Part shown: piece by piece, positions 49,482 to 58,542 of the stretch
Layout: every line of letters begins with the position of its first letter
Numbering within the stretch: position 1 is the first letter of the stretch
Source of the DNA: Bradyrhizobium sp. Ec3.3
GTDB lineage: Bacteria; Pseudomonadota; Alphaproteobacteria; Rhizobiales; Xanthobacteraceae
Reading direction: 5' to 3'
Length of the DNA stretch: 64,000 nucleotides
NCBI RefSeq assembly: GCF_000472925.1
Contig: NZ_AXAS01000040.1
Span: 29,278 to 93,277 of the forward strand
The notes under the pieces: generated by a model
The model's input: only the letters and a program-made list of their open reading frames with translations
Databases searched by the model: none
Told to the model about the DNA's origin: nothing
Made by a program: the position numbers and the translations under genes

Positions 49482-51491
49482 ATGCCTGTTGCTGATTTGA
49501 AATCTCACCTTGCGGCGGCGGTGCGGCTGTTTCGCGTACCGGCCGACAACCCCGACCTGACGCGCGCCCAGTTCGATGCCTTCTCGAAGCAAATTCCGCT
49601 GCTCTACTTCATCCTGATCACCAATACGCTCGCAGTGGCCTATACCTATGTGCCGCTCGCCCCGGCCTGGCTGACCATGGTGGTGCCCTCGGTGCTGACC
49701 GTGCTCGCGGCGGTGCGGACGTTCTGGTGGCTGCGCCAGCGCCATTTCGTGCGCAGCGATGCGGATATCCTGCGCAACCTGCGCGCTACCAACTGGCTCA
49801 CGGTTCCGATCGCCGTGGGATTCACCGCGTGGTCCTTCGCGCTCTACCCATACGGCGATCCCTTCGCCAAGAGCCATGTCGCATTCTACATGGCGGTGAC
49901 CGTGATCGGCTGCATCTTCTCACTGATGCACCTGCGCTCTGCCGCCCTGATCGTCACACTGCTCGTCGATATTCCCTACGTCATCTTCTACTTCGCGACG
50001 GGCGAACCGACGCTGATGGCGATAGCGGTCAACGACCTCCTGGTGTCGGGCGCGTTGATAACGGTGCTGTTCATCTATTACCGCGACTTCGCCGACCTCG
50101 TCGCATCCCGCAAATCGCTGCTCGCGCAACAGGCGGCGACGCAGGCTCTCTCAGACGAGAATTTCCGCCTCGCCAATCTCGATTCGCTGACCGAGCTGCC
50201 GAACCGCCGCCGCTTCTTCGCCGAGCTCGCCAACGCCTTCGGCGATGCCGAGCGCCGGCAGATCCGACTCGCGGTCGGCATCATCGACCTCGACGGCTTC
50301 AAGCCGATCAACGACAACTACGGCCATACCGTCGGCGACCGCGTGCTGATCGAAGCGGGCCGTCGCATCCGCGAGGTCTGCGAAGGTTTTGGCGCACATC
50401 ACGTCGAGTTCGCACGGCTCGGCGGCGACGAATTCGGTCTCGTGGTGAGTGGCGATCCCAGCGACGAGGATCTCGCGGAGATCGGCGCACGCATCGGCGA
50501 CCGCGTCAAGCTGCCCTATCAACTCGACACGGCGCATACCGGACTCTCCTGCTCGATCGGGTTTGCACTGTATCCGCGCTCGGCGACGGATGCGGAAGCC
50601 CTCTACGAATGCGCCGACTATGCGCTTTACCACGCCAAACGCCACGCGCGCGGCCGAACCGTGATCTTCTCGAGTGAGCTGGAAGCGGAGATCCGCAGCC
50701 GCGGCGTCATCGAGAACCTGTTGCGCACCGCCGACTTCGATGCGGAGATGGAACTCGTCTTCCAGCCGATCGTCGATGCCATGAGCGAGCGCACCGCCGG
50801 CTTCGAGGCGCTGGCGCGCTGGCACTCACCGCGACTTGGCCTCGTCTCGCCGGCCGACTTCATCCCCGCCGCCGAGCGCATCGGCCTGATCCGCAGCCTG
50901 ACGCAGGCGCTGCTGGTTCGCGCGCTCGCGGCAGCCAAGACCTGGCCCGACGACATCAGCCTGTCGTTCAACCTCTCGGCCCACGACATCTGCTCGTCCG
51001 ACGGCATCCTGCCGCTGATCGCGGTGATCGAGAAGAGCGGCGTGCCGCCGCGGCGGATCGATTTCGAGATCACGGAGACCGCGGTCACCTTCGATTTCGT
51101 CCGGGCGCAGCAGTCGATCGCGACGCTCAAGGCGATGGGCTGCGGCATCTCGCTGGACGATTTCGGCACCGGCTATTCCTCGCTCAGCCACGTGCATCGC
51201 CTGCCGCTCGACAAGCTCAAGATCGATCGCAGCTTCGTCGCCGACGTCAACGACAACCCCGTGAGCCACAAGATCATCAAATCGCTGACGGGCCTGTGCG
51301 CGGACATGGAGATCGCGTGCGTCGTCGAAGGCGTCGAGACGCGCGCGCAGCTCGAGAGTCTCCGTCGCCTCGGCTGCGACTATATCCAGGGCTACTATTT
51401 CGCAAAGCCAATGCGAAAAGACGCGGTGTCGGGCCATCTCACTGAGGAGCGACAGCGCCTCGGCGACGACGTCGCGCGCGCGAGCGCCTGA
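49482..51491 (+). CDS. Membrane GGDEF/EAL cyclic-di-GMP protein
   Basis: A 669-residue protein with about five or six N-terminal membrane helices (residues 40-210), a GGDEF domain (about 240-400, intact LGGDEFG near 314) and an EAL domain (about 410-660). The EAL part keeps FEALARW, SFNLSAHD, EITETAVTF, DDFGTGYSSL and VVEGVET, which include the metal ligands. Both synthesis and breakdown of cyclic di-GMP are therefore possible. ATG 49482 is preferred over TTG 49476. It would control motility or biofilm in response to a membrane signal. Confidence 0.92.
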   Translation: MPVADLKSHLAAAVRLFRVPADNPDLTRAQFDAFSKQIPLLYFILITNTLAVAYTYVPLAPAWLTMVVPSVLTVLAAVRTFWWLRQRHFVRSDADILRNLRATNWLTVPIAVGFTAWSFALYPYGDPFAKSHVAFYMAVTVIGCIFSLMHLRSAALIVTLLVDIPYVIFYFATGEPTLMAIAVNDLLVSGALITVLFIYYRDFADLVASRKSLLAQQAATQALSDENFRLANLDSLTELPNRRRFFAELANAFGDAERRQIRLAVGIIDLDGFKPINDNYGHTVGDRVLIEAGRRIREVCEGFGAHHVEFARLGGDEFGLVVSGDPSDEDLAEIGARIGDRVKLPYQLDTAHTGLSCSIGFALYPRSATDAEALYECADYALYHAKRHARGRTVIFSSELEAEIRSRGVIENLLRTADFDAEMELVFQPIVDAMSERTAGFEALARWHSPRLGLVSPADFIPAAERIGLIRSLTQALLVRALAAAKTWPDDISLSFNLSAHDICSSDGILPLIAVIEKSGVPPRRIDFEITETAVTFDFVRAQQSIATLKAMGCGISLDDFGTGYSSLSHVHRLPLDKLKIDRSFVADVNDNPVSHKIIKSLTGLCADMEIACVVEGVETRAQLESLRRLGCDYIQGYYFAKPMRKDAVSGHLTEERQRLGDDVARASA

Positions 51492-51510
51492 GCTCTCTTC
51501 GCCGGCAGCG

Positions 51511-52689
51511 TCAGCGCGGCTTCAAAAGATCGCGCGCAACGATCAGTTTCTGGACCTCGGTCGCGCCCTCGTAGATCCGCAGCGCGCGGATTTCGCGGTA
51601 GAGGCTCTCGACGATTTCGCCCTTGCGCACACCGCGTCCGCCAAACATCTGCAAGGCGCGGTCGATGACGCGCTGCGCGGTCTCGGTCGCGGTCAGCTTT
51701 GCCATCGCAGCTTCACGGGTGGTTGGAAGCCTCTGAACGTCGCGGCGCCAGGCCGCGCGGTAGGTCAGAAGCGCTGCGGCGTCGGTGTCGGTCGCCATGT
51801 CGCCGAGCGCGGCCTGGGTCAACTGGAGATCGCCGAGCGTTGCACCGAACATGTGCCGGCTCTGCGCATGCGACAACGCCTCATCGAGCGCGCGCCGCGC
51901 AAAACCCAGGGCCGCGGCGGCGACCGAGGCGCGGAAGATGTCGAGCGTCTGCATGGCGAGCTTGAAGCCGCCACCGGGCGCACCAAGCCGACGGCTCGCC
52001 GGGATCCGGCAGTTCGTAAAGCGCAACGTCGCCAACGGATGCGGCGCGATGACGTCGATGCGCTCCGCAATGCCAAAGCCGGAATCACTGGGAAAGACGA
52101 CGAAGGCCGAAATGCCGCGAGCGCCCGGCGCCTCCCCGGTTCGCGCGAACAGCGTGTAGACGTCGGCGATGCCGCCGTTCGATATCCAGGTCTTCTCGCC
52201 GTCGATGACGTAGTCGTCTCCGTCGGCGCGCGCTGCGCAGGACATGGCCGCAACGTCCGACCCCGCCTCCTTCTCCGACAGTGCGAAGGCCGACAGCCAT
52301 TCGCCCGATCGAACCTTTGGCAGCACGGCCTGGCGCAGCTCCGCCGAGCCGCCGAGCGCGATCGCGCCGGAGCCGAGCCCCTGCATGGCGAAAGCGAAAT
52401 CGGCAAGACCATCGGCATAGGCGAGCGACTCGCGCGACAGGCAGATCGAGCGGGAGTCGATCGTTGCCGCGTCGCCATCGGGCGCGGCAACGGCGCAATC
52501 GAGCAGCCCCGCCTCGCCCATCGCGCGCACGAGCCTCCGGCAAGCGCCGTCGACGTCGTCGTGGTCGATTTGGCCAAGGGTCCCCGACCGCACGAAACGG
52601 TCAAGGCCGTCGCCGATCGCATGATGGCGTGGCTCGAAAAACGGCCAGTCCAGCCATTCACGCCTGATCACGTTGCCAACGGGGCTCAT
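51511..52689 (-). CDS. Acyl-CoA dehydrogenase
   Basis: A 392-residue FAD enzyme. FALSEKEAGSDVAAM and KTWISNGGIADVYTLFAR are the FAD-binding beta-domain; ATETAQRVIDRALQMFGGRGV and IYEGATEVQKLIVARDLL are the C-terminal helices, with the expected Glu position in YEGATE. It overlaps the preceding gene (salicylyl-CoA/2-aminobenzoyl-CoA-type monooxygenase) by 4 bases, so its substrate may be a dearomatised or alicyclic acyl-CoA from that pathway. Confidence 0.9.
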   Translation of the reverse strand: MSPVGNVIRREWLDWPFFEPRHHAIGDGLDRFVRSGTLGQIDHDDVDGACRRLVRAMGEAGLLDCAVAAPDGDAATIDSRSICLSRESLAYADGLADFAFAMQGLGSGAIALGGSAELRQAVLPKVRSGEWLSAFALSEKEAGSDVAAMSCAARADGDDYVIDGEKTWISNGGIADVYTLFARTGEAPGARGISAFVVFPSDSGFGIAERIDVIAPHPLATLRFTNCRIPASRRLGAPGGGFKLAMQTLDIFRASVAAAALGFARRALDEALSHAQSRHMFGATLGDLQLTQAALGDMATDTDAAALLTYRAAWRRDVQRLPTTREAAMAKLTATETAQRVIDRALQMFGGRGVRKGEIVESLYREIRALRIYEGATEVQKLIVARDLLKPR

Positions 52690-55016
52690 TTTGAGATCTC
52701 CTGCGCGGCCACTGCTGCGGCACGGGCGAGATTGGTTTCATATTGGCCCTTGGCGGACAGATATTGCTTGGGCCAGGTGATCTCGGTGATGCCGATGCGG
52801 GCGGCTTCGTGCAGCGTCCAGGCGGGATCTGCCAGGTGTGGCCGCGCAATGGCGCAGAGATCGGCGCGGCCCGCGGCGAGGATCGAGTTGGCGTGATCGG
52901 CCTCGGAGATTGCACCGACCGCGATGGTCTCAATGCCAACCTCGTTGCGGATCAAATCGGCGAACGGCGTCTGGTAAAGGCGTCCATAGATCGGCCTGTC
53001 ATCCTTCCAGACCTGGCCCGATGAACAATCAATGACGTCCGCGCCCGCTTCCTTGAACAGCGCGGAGAAGATCGCCGCATCGGCCGGCGTGTTGCCGCCT
53101 TCGGTCCAGTCATGGCAGGACAGCCGCACCGATGTGGGACGATCGGAAGGCCACACGGCGCGCATCGCACTGAACACCTCCAGCGGAAAGCGCGCACGAT
53201 TGTCGTGACTGCCGCCGTATTCGTCGGTCCGCCGGTTGGTCAGCGGCGACAGGAAGCTCGACAGCAGATAGCCGTGCGCGCAATGGAGCTCCAGCCACTC
53301 GACGCCGGCCGCGGCCGCGCGACGCGTTGCCGCAACGAAATCGTCGCGCACGCGATCCATGTCGCCGCGATCCATCTCCCGCGGCACCTGACTGTGGGGT
53401 AGGTAGGGCAGCGAGGACGCGGATATCAGCGGCCAATTACCTGACGCCAGCGGCTCGTCGATGCCCTCCCATGCGAGCCTGGTCGATCCCTTCCGTCCGG
53501 AATGGCCAAGCTGAATGCCGACTTTGGCGTGTCCGAGGCCATGGATCAGATCGACGAGGCGGCGCCACTGCGCCGCTTGCGCGTCGCTCCAGAGGCCAAG
53601 GCAACCCGGGGTGATCCGCGCATCGGGCGAGACGCAGGTCATCTCGGCAAAGATCAGCCCTGCACCGCCCATGGCGCGCGCGCCGAGATGGGCAATGTGG
53701 AAGTCGTTGATGAGCCCATCCTTTGCCGAATACATCGCCATCGGCGAGACCATGATGCGGTTCGCAAGGCTAAGCCCCCGCACACGGTGCGGCGTCAGCA
53801 TCGGCGGCGGCACGCGCTCGCCGTCCTTGACGGCGATGCCTGACCGCGCGGCAAACCAGCGCTCAAAGCCTTCCAGCCAGGCGCGATCGCGCAGGCGAAG
53901 GTTCTCGTGGCTGATGCGCTGCGAGCGCGTCAGCATCGAATAGAAGAATTGCGGCGGCTCGAGCGTATCGGCATAGCGCCGGCCGACCACCTCGAACCAT
54001 TCCATGGCGTTGCGCGCCGCGTTCTGGATGCGGGCGACGTCAACGCGCCGCACCTCCTCGTAGGCTTCCAGCACGGTTTCGATCTCGTCGCGGCTGTGGC
54101 CGTGGCGATCGAACTGGTTGGCGAGCTCGATAGCGTCGTCGAGCGCGAGCTTGGTGCCCGAGCCGATCGCGAAATGCGCGGTGTGCGCGGCATCGCCCAT
54201 CAGCACGACATGCGACCGGCCGTTGAACACGCTCCATTTGCCGCAGATCAGACGGCTGAAATTGAGCCAGGCCGAGCCGCGCAGATGGCGGGCGTTGGTC
54301 AAGAGCTTCGCACCGTCCAGCGTCTCGGCGAAGAGCTTTTCGCAGAATTCGATCGAACCCTGCTGGTCGAGGTCGCCAAGCCCATGGCCGTTGTAGGCTT
54401 CTTCCGTGGTCTCGACGATGAAGGTCGAGGTTTCACTATCGAACTTGTAGATATGCGCCTGGAACCAGCCGTGTTCGGTCCTGCGGAAGTCGAACGTGAA
54501 GGCGTCGAACGCCTTCTTGGTACCCAGCCAAATATAACGGTTCGGCCGGATCACCATGTCAGGCCGGAACTGTTCGGCGTAGCGGGCACGGATCCTGGAA
54601 TTGACGCCGTCGGAAGCGACGATCAGGTCGGCGTCGGGGAATTCGAGATCGGACTCGACGTCGCGCTCGAAGACGAGCTCGACGCCCAGCGCCTCGCAAC
54701 GCCGCTGCAGGATGTTGAGCAGGTGCTTGCGTCCGATGCCGATGAAGCCATGGCCGGTCGTGCGCTGACGCGTCCCCTTGAAGACGAGCTCGATGTCGTC
54801 CCAGTGATTGAAGGCGTCCTCGATCTCGGCCGCGCTTTCGGGATCGGCGATCCGCATCGCCTGCATCATGGCGTCGGAGAACACCACGCCCCAGCCGAAC
54901 GTGTCGTAGGGCTTGTTGCGCTCGACGACGGTGACGACGTGCTCCGGGTTACGGCGCTTCATCAGGAGGCCCAGATAGAGCCCGGCCGGTCCGCCGCCGA
55001 TACAGACTATGCGCAT
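52686..55016 (-). CDS. Bifunctional aromatic acyl-CoA monooxygenase / old yellow enzyme
   Basis: A 776-residue fusion. Residues 1 to about 385 are an FAD monooxygenase of the 4-hydroxybenzoate hydroxylase fold (CIGGGPAGLYLGLLMKRR near the start, LMGDAAHTAHFAIGSGTKLA for the second FAD motif). Residues about 395-776 are an FMN old-yellow-enzyme domain (LTPHRVRGLSLANRIMVSPM, ELHCAHGYLLSSFLSPLTN). This plan is known for salicylyl-CoA 5-hydroxylase-like proteins and 2-aminobenzoyl-CoA monooxygenase/reductase. ATG 55016 starts directly at the FAD motif. The acyl-CoA dehydrogenase gene overlaps its end. The required CoA ligase is not in the window. A palindromic operator lies upstream. Confidence 0.9.
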   Translation of the reverse strand: MRIVCIGGGPAGLYLGLLMKRRNPEHVVTVVERNKPYDTFGWGVVFSDAMMQAMRIADPESAAEIEDAFNHWDDIELVFKGTRQRTTGHGFIGIGRKHLLNILQRRCEALGVELVFERDVESDLEFPDADLIVASDGVNSRIRARYAEQFRPDMVIRPNRYIWLGTKKAFDAFTFDFRRTEHGWFQAHIYKFDSETSTFIVETTEEAYNGHGLGDLDQQGSIEFCEKLFAETLDGAKLLTNARHLRGSAWLNFSRLICGKWSVFNGRSHVVLMGDAAHTAHFAIGSGTKLALDDAIELANQFDRHGHSRDEIETVLEAYEEVRRVDVARIQNAARNAMEWFEVVGRRYADTLEPPQFFYSMLTRSQRISHENLRLRDRAWLEGFERWFAARSGIAVKDGERVPPPMLTPHRVRGLSLANRIMVSPMAMYSAKDGLINDFHIAHLGARAMGGAGLIFAEMTCVSPDARITPGCLGLWSDAQAAQWRRLVDLIHGLGHAKVGIQLGHSGRKGSTRLAWEGIDEPLASGNWPLISASSLPYLPHSQVPREMDRGDMDRVRDDFVAATRRAAAAGVEWLELHCAHGYLLSSFLSPLTNRRTDEYGGSHDNRARFPLEVFSAMRAVWPSDRPTSVRLSCHDWTEGGNTPADAAIFSALFKEAGADVIDCSSGQVWKDDRPIYGRLYQTPFADLIRNEVGIETIAVGAISEADHANSILAAGRADLCAIARPHLADPAWTLHEAARIGITEITWPKQYLSAKGQYETNLARAAAVAAQEISK

Positions 55017-55083
55017 GATCCCTCGCTTTCGCGCGCCGCGCCGTGTGGAGAGCTGCAAACTCTTTCAAACCCGGGATGCAAAT

Positions 55084-55101
55084 TATTTTAAGTATAAAAT
55101 A
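55084..55101 (-). promoter_or_regulatory. AT-rich palindrome before the monooxygenase gene
   Basis: tatttta-agta-taaaata is a perfect inverted repeat with 7-base arms, 68-85 bases upstream of ATG 55016 in an AT-rich island (55078-55112) inside otherwise GC-rich DNA. Its size is typical of MarR-type operators that control aromatic acyl-CoA genes. No MarR gene is adjacent. Confidence 0.5.
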
Positions 55102-55229
55102 TTTCGTCGGACCACGAGTTGTCAAGGCGCCAGGGACCTGCAGCCCGCACATGCCTGCGGCCGGCCGAAAAGCGGTGGTTTGTTAATGGCTTGGATTGTC
55201 CCGGCGATGCCGATGGTAAATCGCAGCCC

Positions 55230-55575
55230 ATGGCGCAGAGAAGCGACTATCTCGACAAACTGGTCACGCTCCCGGTGTTTCACCACGCGCCGATGCTCGC
55301 GCTCGGCGCCGACAAAGCGCCGAGCGGGAGCTGTTCGAGCCGGAACCCGCATGAACGTGCCCGGTGTCGGCTGCGGCAGGGCCGCGATCCTGCCCTACCT
55401 GCCGCAGGTCAACTATGCGGGCATCGACCTCAACGAGAAGCACATCGCCTTTGTCCGCCAGCGTTATGGCGAGGCCCGCCGCTTCATCGTCGAGCCCCGG
55501 ATTTTCAACGATCAATTGCACATTCCGGCTGCCTTTTCGCACGCGATGTCCCCTGCGCGCCGAAACCGGACATGA
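55230..55575 (+). pseudogene. Broken SAM-dependent methyltransferase
   Basis: Pieces of one class I methyltransferase appear in different frames. The N-terminus (RSDYLDKLVTLPVFHHA) starts at ATG 55230. A short piece (AERELFEPE) is in a second frame near 55310. Motif I and the following strand (VGCGRAAILPYLPQVNYAGI and DLNEKHIAFVRQRYG) are in a third frame from about 55365. The rest of the enzyme is missing. I conclude a decayed, truncated gene between the monooxygenase operon and the cyclic-nucleotide-fold gene. Confidence 0.65.
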
Positions 55576-55586
55576 ACGTCACTTCG

Positions 55587-56066
55587 TCATTGACTCGCGT
55601 GATGCATCTGCAGCTCCGCAATTCGATTGTCGGCGCGGCGAAGCCGCCGACAAAGCTCGCGGTTGATATTCTGCATCACCATCACATACGCGTAGATGTC
55701 AGCCTTGTAGTACGCGTAGAGTTGTCGAGCCGAGAGCTCGTACAGCAGGGTTGGGCTCTGCGCGACGATGGTCGCTGATCGGTTCTGCATCTCGATAAGC
55801 GTCATTTCGCCAAAAAAGTCACCCGGTCCAAGACTCGCCATGCGAATTATGCGCCCCGAGCCCCCGAGCTTGCTCACCACGAGTTCGCCGGAGTGAACAA
55901 CGAACATTGAGCGGCCCGGTTCTCCTTCCGCCACCACAGTGGCACCGACGTCGAAGTGGCGCTCGACCAGCATTGAGACCAAGAGATCGCAACTCGCGTC
56001 TGCGAGTCCACCGAAGAAGGGTGTGGCAAGCAAAAACGCTTTCAGATCGGGCGAGCTGACAGCCAT
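55587..56066 (-). CDS. Stand-alone cyclic-nucleotide-binding-fold protein
   Basis: A 159-residue protein consisting of one cNMP-binding (CRP-like) beta-barrel with flanking helices: FFGGLADASCDLLVSMLVER, GEPGRSMFVVHSGELVVSKL, GPGDFFGEMTLIE and NRSATIVAQSPTLLYELS. No helix-turn-helix follows, so it is not a CRP-type activator. The phosphate-binding segment GEMTLIEMQNRSAT lacks the usual RA(A/S) pattern, so a nucleotide ligand is uncertain. It lies 1.2 kb before the NHLP export genes on the opposite strand. Similar domains are associated with some peptide exporters, which makes a functional link possible. Confidence 0.82.
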   Translation of the reverse strand: MAVSSPDLKAFLLATPFFGGLADASCDLLVSMLVERHFDVGATVVAEGEPGRSMFVVHSGELVVSKLGGSGRIIRMASLGPGDFFGEMTLIEMQNRSATIVAQSPTLLYELSARQLYAYYKADIYAYVMVMQNINRELCRRLRRADNRIAELQMHHASQ

Positions 56067-56330
56067 CGAGAAAATATACTCCCGCTCCCAGCGGTGGCAA
56101 GCGGGCCACACCCGACGGGACATCTTAGCAATAATTATCGCGCGGGAGCGTGGGGCCGCCGATCAAGCAGGCAGACCAGCCTGATCATTGTGTGAGTGGC
56201 AGAGTAATTCTCCCCACTTATGGCGCTTGAAATTCCACTTTTCGTGACGACCGACCGTCCACGGCATGCCCAGGATGGTCGGCCGGCGCCGAGACGTTGA
56301 CGCTGCTGCCGCAGGCCGGAGGGAGGGCGC

Positions 56331-56578
56331 AGTGATAAAATTGGGGAACTTGTCACGATCCTGGATTTGCATCGCCATGGTCTGTCGGTGAGCGCCCTCG
56401 CCCAGCAACTTGCTGTCGATCGAAAGACGGTCGGGGCCTACATCGCCGGAGGCCTGGAGCCGCCGGTTTACAAAAAGGCGGCACCAAGGTGTTCTCGATG
56501 GTGCTCGGCTACTCACTGGCTGATCTGGGCGCTGCAAATGGTCCTTCGCTGTCATCTCCGGACATGGAGATCGCTTAA
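56331..56578 (+). pseudogene. Remnant of an IS21-type transposase (istA)
   Basis: GELVTILDLHRHGLSVSALA and DRKTVGAYIAGGLEPPVY (about 56343-56472) match the N-terminal helix-turn-helix of IS21 IstA. The frame then shifts to KVFSMVLGYSLADLG, an internal IstA piece, and ends at taa 56576-56578. There are no intact ends and no istB, so this is an old, deleted insertion. Confidence 0.65.
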
Positions 56579-56603
56579 TGTGCGGGCGCTCTCTTCGCCC
56601 GTG

Positions 56604-57131
56604 TCAAAGGCGAGCTCGAATGGAAGCCAATATGCCTGTCGTCGTGTCGATGATGGTTACGGCCTGCTCAATCTTGCCTTGGCCCAACGGATATTTGGTA
56701 CACCGCTCGGATATCTGAACTAACCGTCTTCTTTCGCTGATCAGGATCGTGCTGCTCGTGTCGACGGCAAACTTGACGATATCCCGCATTGGATTTTTGT
56801 CGCCAAAGTCGGTCAGATCTTTCTCCATCGTGATCAGATACTCGTAGCTTGCCAGTTCGTCGGAGATCTGAAGAAGTTCCCGGATAGTCGAGTTGACACA
56901 GTCAGCGTCCCCGCTGGAAACATCGGGGCGCTTTACGGTCGCGACAAGGTCATTCATGAGGTTGGCAAAGAGCGGCCTAAGGCTCTCCGCCTGCCTGAAA
57001 TCGCTCTCGGACAGGACGCCCGCACAGCACACACTGGGTAGGAACAGCCCAAGCCCCAAGCTTGCCGCCAGCATCTTTCGGTGCGCTCGCGCCGGGAACG
57101 AAACTCTCGTGGTGCCGATCAGCCCGTGCAT
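56604..57131 (-). CDS. Exported protein of unknown function next to the NHLP exporter
   Basis: A 175-residue protein with a basic N-terminus, then a hydrophobic signal core (MLAASLGLGLFLPSVCCAG). The mature part is predicted mostly helical with two cysteines (in DADCVNS and SERCTKY). It could be a lipoprotein-like or periplasmic protein. ATG 57131 follows ggggaaggaccaagcggg; ATG 57074 is an alternative start. It is divergent from the HlyD adaptor gene with a 142-base shared promoter region, so it may belong to the export system, for example as an accessory factor. No family recognised. Confidence 0.55.
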   Translation of the reverse strand: MHGLIGTTRVSFPARAHRKMLAASLGLGLFLPSVCCAGVLSESDFRQAESLRPLFANLMNDLVATVKRPDVSSGDADCVNSTIRELLQISDELASYEYLITMEKDLTDFGDKNPMRDIVKFAVDTSSTILISERRRLVQISERCTKYPLGQGKIEQAVTIIDTTTGILASIRARL

Positions 57132-57273
57132 CCCGCTTGGTCCTTCCCCTGCCCCCTTATTGTTAGATGGTTGTTTCTGTGCAAAGATCGGGCATCGTCG
57201 ACTTCAGTTCACACTTGCTTTGCGTGCAGACATGTCGGCGTCTGAACCGCTCCCAAAGCCGGAGCATAGGAGC

Positions 57274-58542
57274 ATGACCGACGGGCCGCAACGGGCGTTT
57301 CGCGCCGCGGCCCTTGACCGGGCTGCGTCTCCCGAGCAGCTCGATCATCTCGTTGTTATCACCAAGCCCGCTGACTGGATTCTTGCCTTTGTGCTGTGCG
57401 TTGCACTTGTGGCGGCCGTGCTGTGGGGCATTTTCGGGCGCGTGCCCACTCGCGTCTCGGGCGAAGGAATCCTGATCGGCAGTGGCGGTAAGGTCGTCGA
57501 CGCCGTATCCGCCGCTGCCGGACGGCTGCAGTCGGTCGCAGTCACGGTGGGCGATCACGTCAACAAGGACCAACCCATCGCCCAGATCGTTCAAACCGAG
57601 ATCCAGCAAAAGCACAACGCGGCCACCGAGGTCTTTCATGAACGCCAGCGGGAGCACGCCGATCGGGTGTCGAAAGCTGAAAGCGAGCTCGCCGCCAAGA
57701 GCCAAAACTTTGCAAAACTTGAAATCGCCCTGCAACAGGTGATCAAGGCAACGAGCCAGCGTATCGAGTATCTCACGGTCGACGTCAAAAACCTGGAGGA
57801 TTTGCTGGCCAAGGGATACACGACGCGGCGCAATCTGGAAGAGCGACGCCAGGAGCTGACCGATGCGCAACAGCGCCGTACTGACGCTCAAAACGAGATT
57901 TTAAAGTTGCGGTCGCAGAAGACGGATCTGGAAACGGAGCGCGGGCGCGAAATTCAGCAGTCGGAGTTTTCCCTCAACGAGGCCCGGCGGCAAATGAATG
58001 CCGCCGCGGAACAGCTGAGCCAGAACACCCAAGTGATCAGCCCGATGGACGGACGGGTTTTGGAAGTGAAGATTTCGCCCGGTTCGGTGCTAGCCATCGG
58101 CACACCGGTGATTGCGATCGAAAGCGAAGGCGCCAAGCTCCAAGCCGTCGTCTATGTTCCCGCCGAACGGGGCAAACAGGTCAAGCCTGGCATGCAGGTG
58201 CAACTCGAGCCGAGCACGGTGAAGCGCGAGGAATTTGGCATGATGCTGGGCAACGTGGTCAGCATCTCTGATTTCCCGATGACGCCTCAAGGCATGGCCG
58301 CGCTGCTGCATAACGAAAGCCTGGTTTCACGTTTCTCGCGCGACGGTGCACCTTACGCCGCGATGGTTACGCTCGATGAAGACGCCTCCACTGCAACCGG
58401 ATATCGATGGGCCGTTGGCGAGGGGCCGAACATTCATCTCACGAGCGGAACGTTGGCGCGGGCCGAGATCACAACGCGCCGGCGGCGCCCCCTCGATCTG
58501 GTGATACCCCTGCTAAAGCACCTCACGGGAATTGATGGATAA
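57274..58542 (+). CDS. NHLP-system HlyD-type secretion adaptor
   Basis: Membrane-fusion protein of 422 residues. The N-terminal motif FRAAALDRAASPEQLDHLVV is typical of adaptors of nitrile-hydratase-leader-peptide (NHLP) bacteriocin exporters. One membrane helix follows (WILAFVLCVALVAAVLWGIF), a lipoyl half (GRLQSVAVTVGDHVNKDQPI), a long coiled coil (about residues 110-240) and the second lipoyl half with beta-barrel (VISPMDGRVLEVKISPGSVL). ATG 57274 starts at the conserved region; ATG 57232 would add 14 residues. It overlaps the peptidase-ABC gene by 8 bases. It connects the ABC exporter to the outer membrane. Confidence 0.85.
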   Translation: MTDGPQRAFRAAALDRAASPEQLDHLVVITKPADWILAFVLCVALVAAVLWGIFGRVPTRVSGEGILIGSGGKVVDAVSAAAGRLQSVAVTVGDHVNKDQPIAQIVQTEIQQKHNAATEVFHERQREHADRVSKAESELAAKSQNFAKLEIALQQVIKATSQRIEYLTVDVKNLEDLLAKGYTTRRNLEERRQELTDAQQRRTDAQNEILKLRSQKTDLETERGREIQQSEFSLNEARRQMNAAAEQLSQNTQVISPMDGRVLEVKISPGSVLAIGTPVIAIESEGAKLQAVVYVPAERGKQVKPGMQVQLEPSTVKREEFGMMLGNVVSISDFPMTPQGMAALLHNESLVSRFSRDGAPYAAMVTLDEDASTATGYRWAVGEGPNIHLTSGTLARAEITTRRRRPLDLVIPLLKHLTGIDG

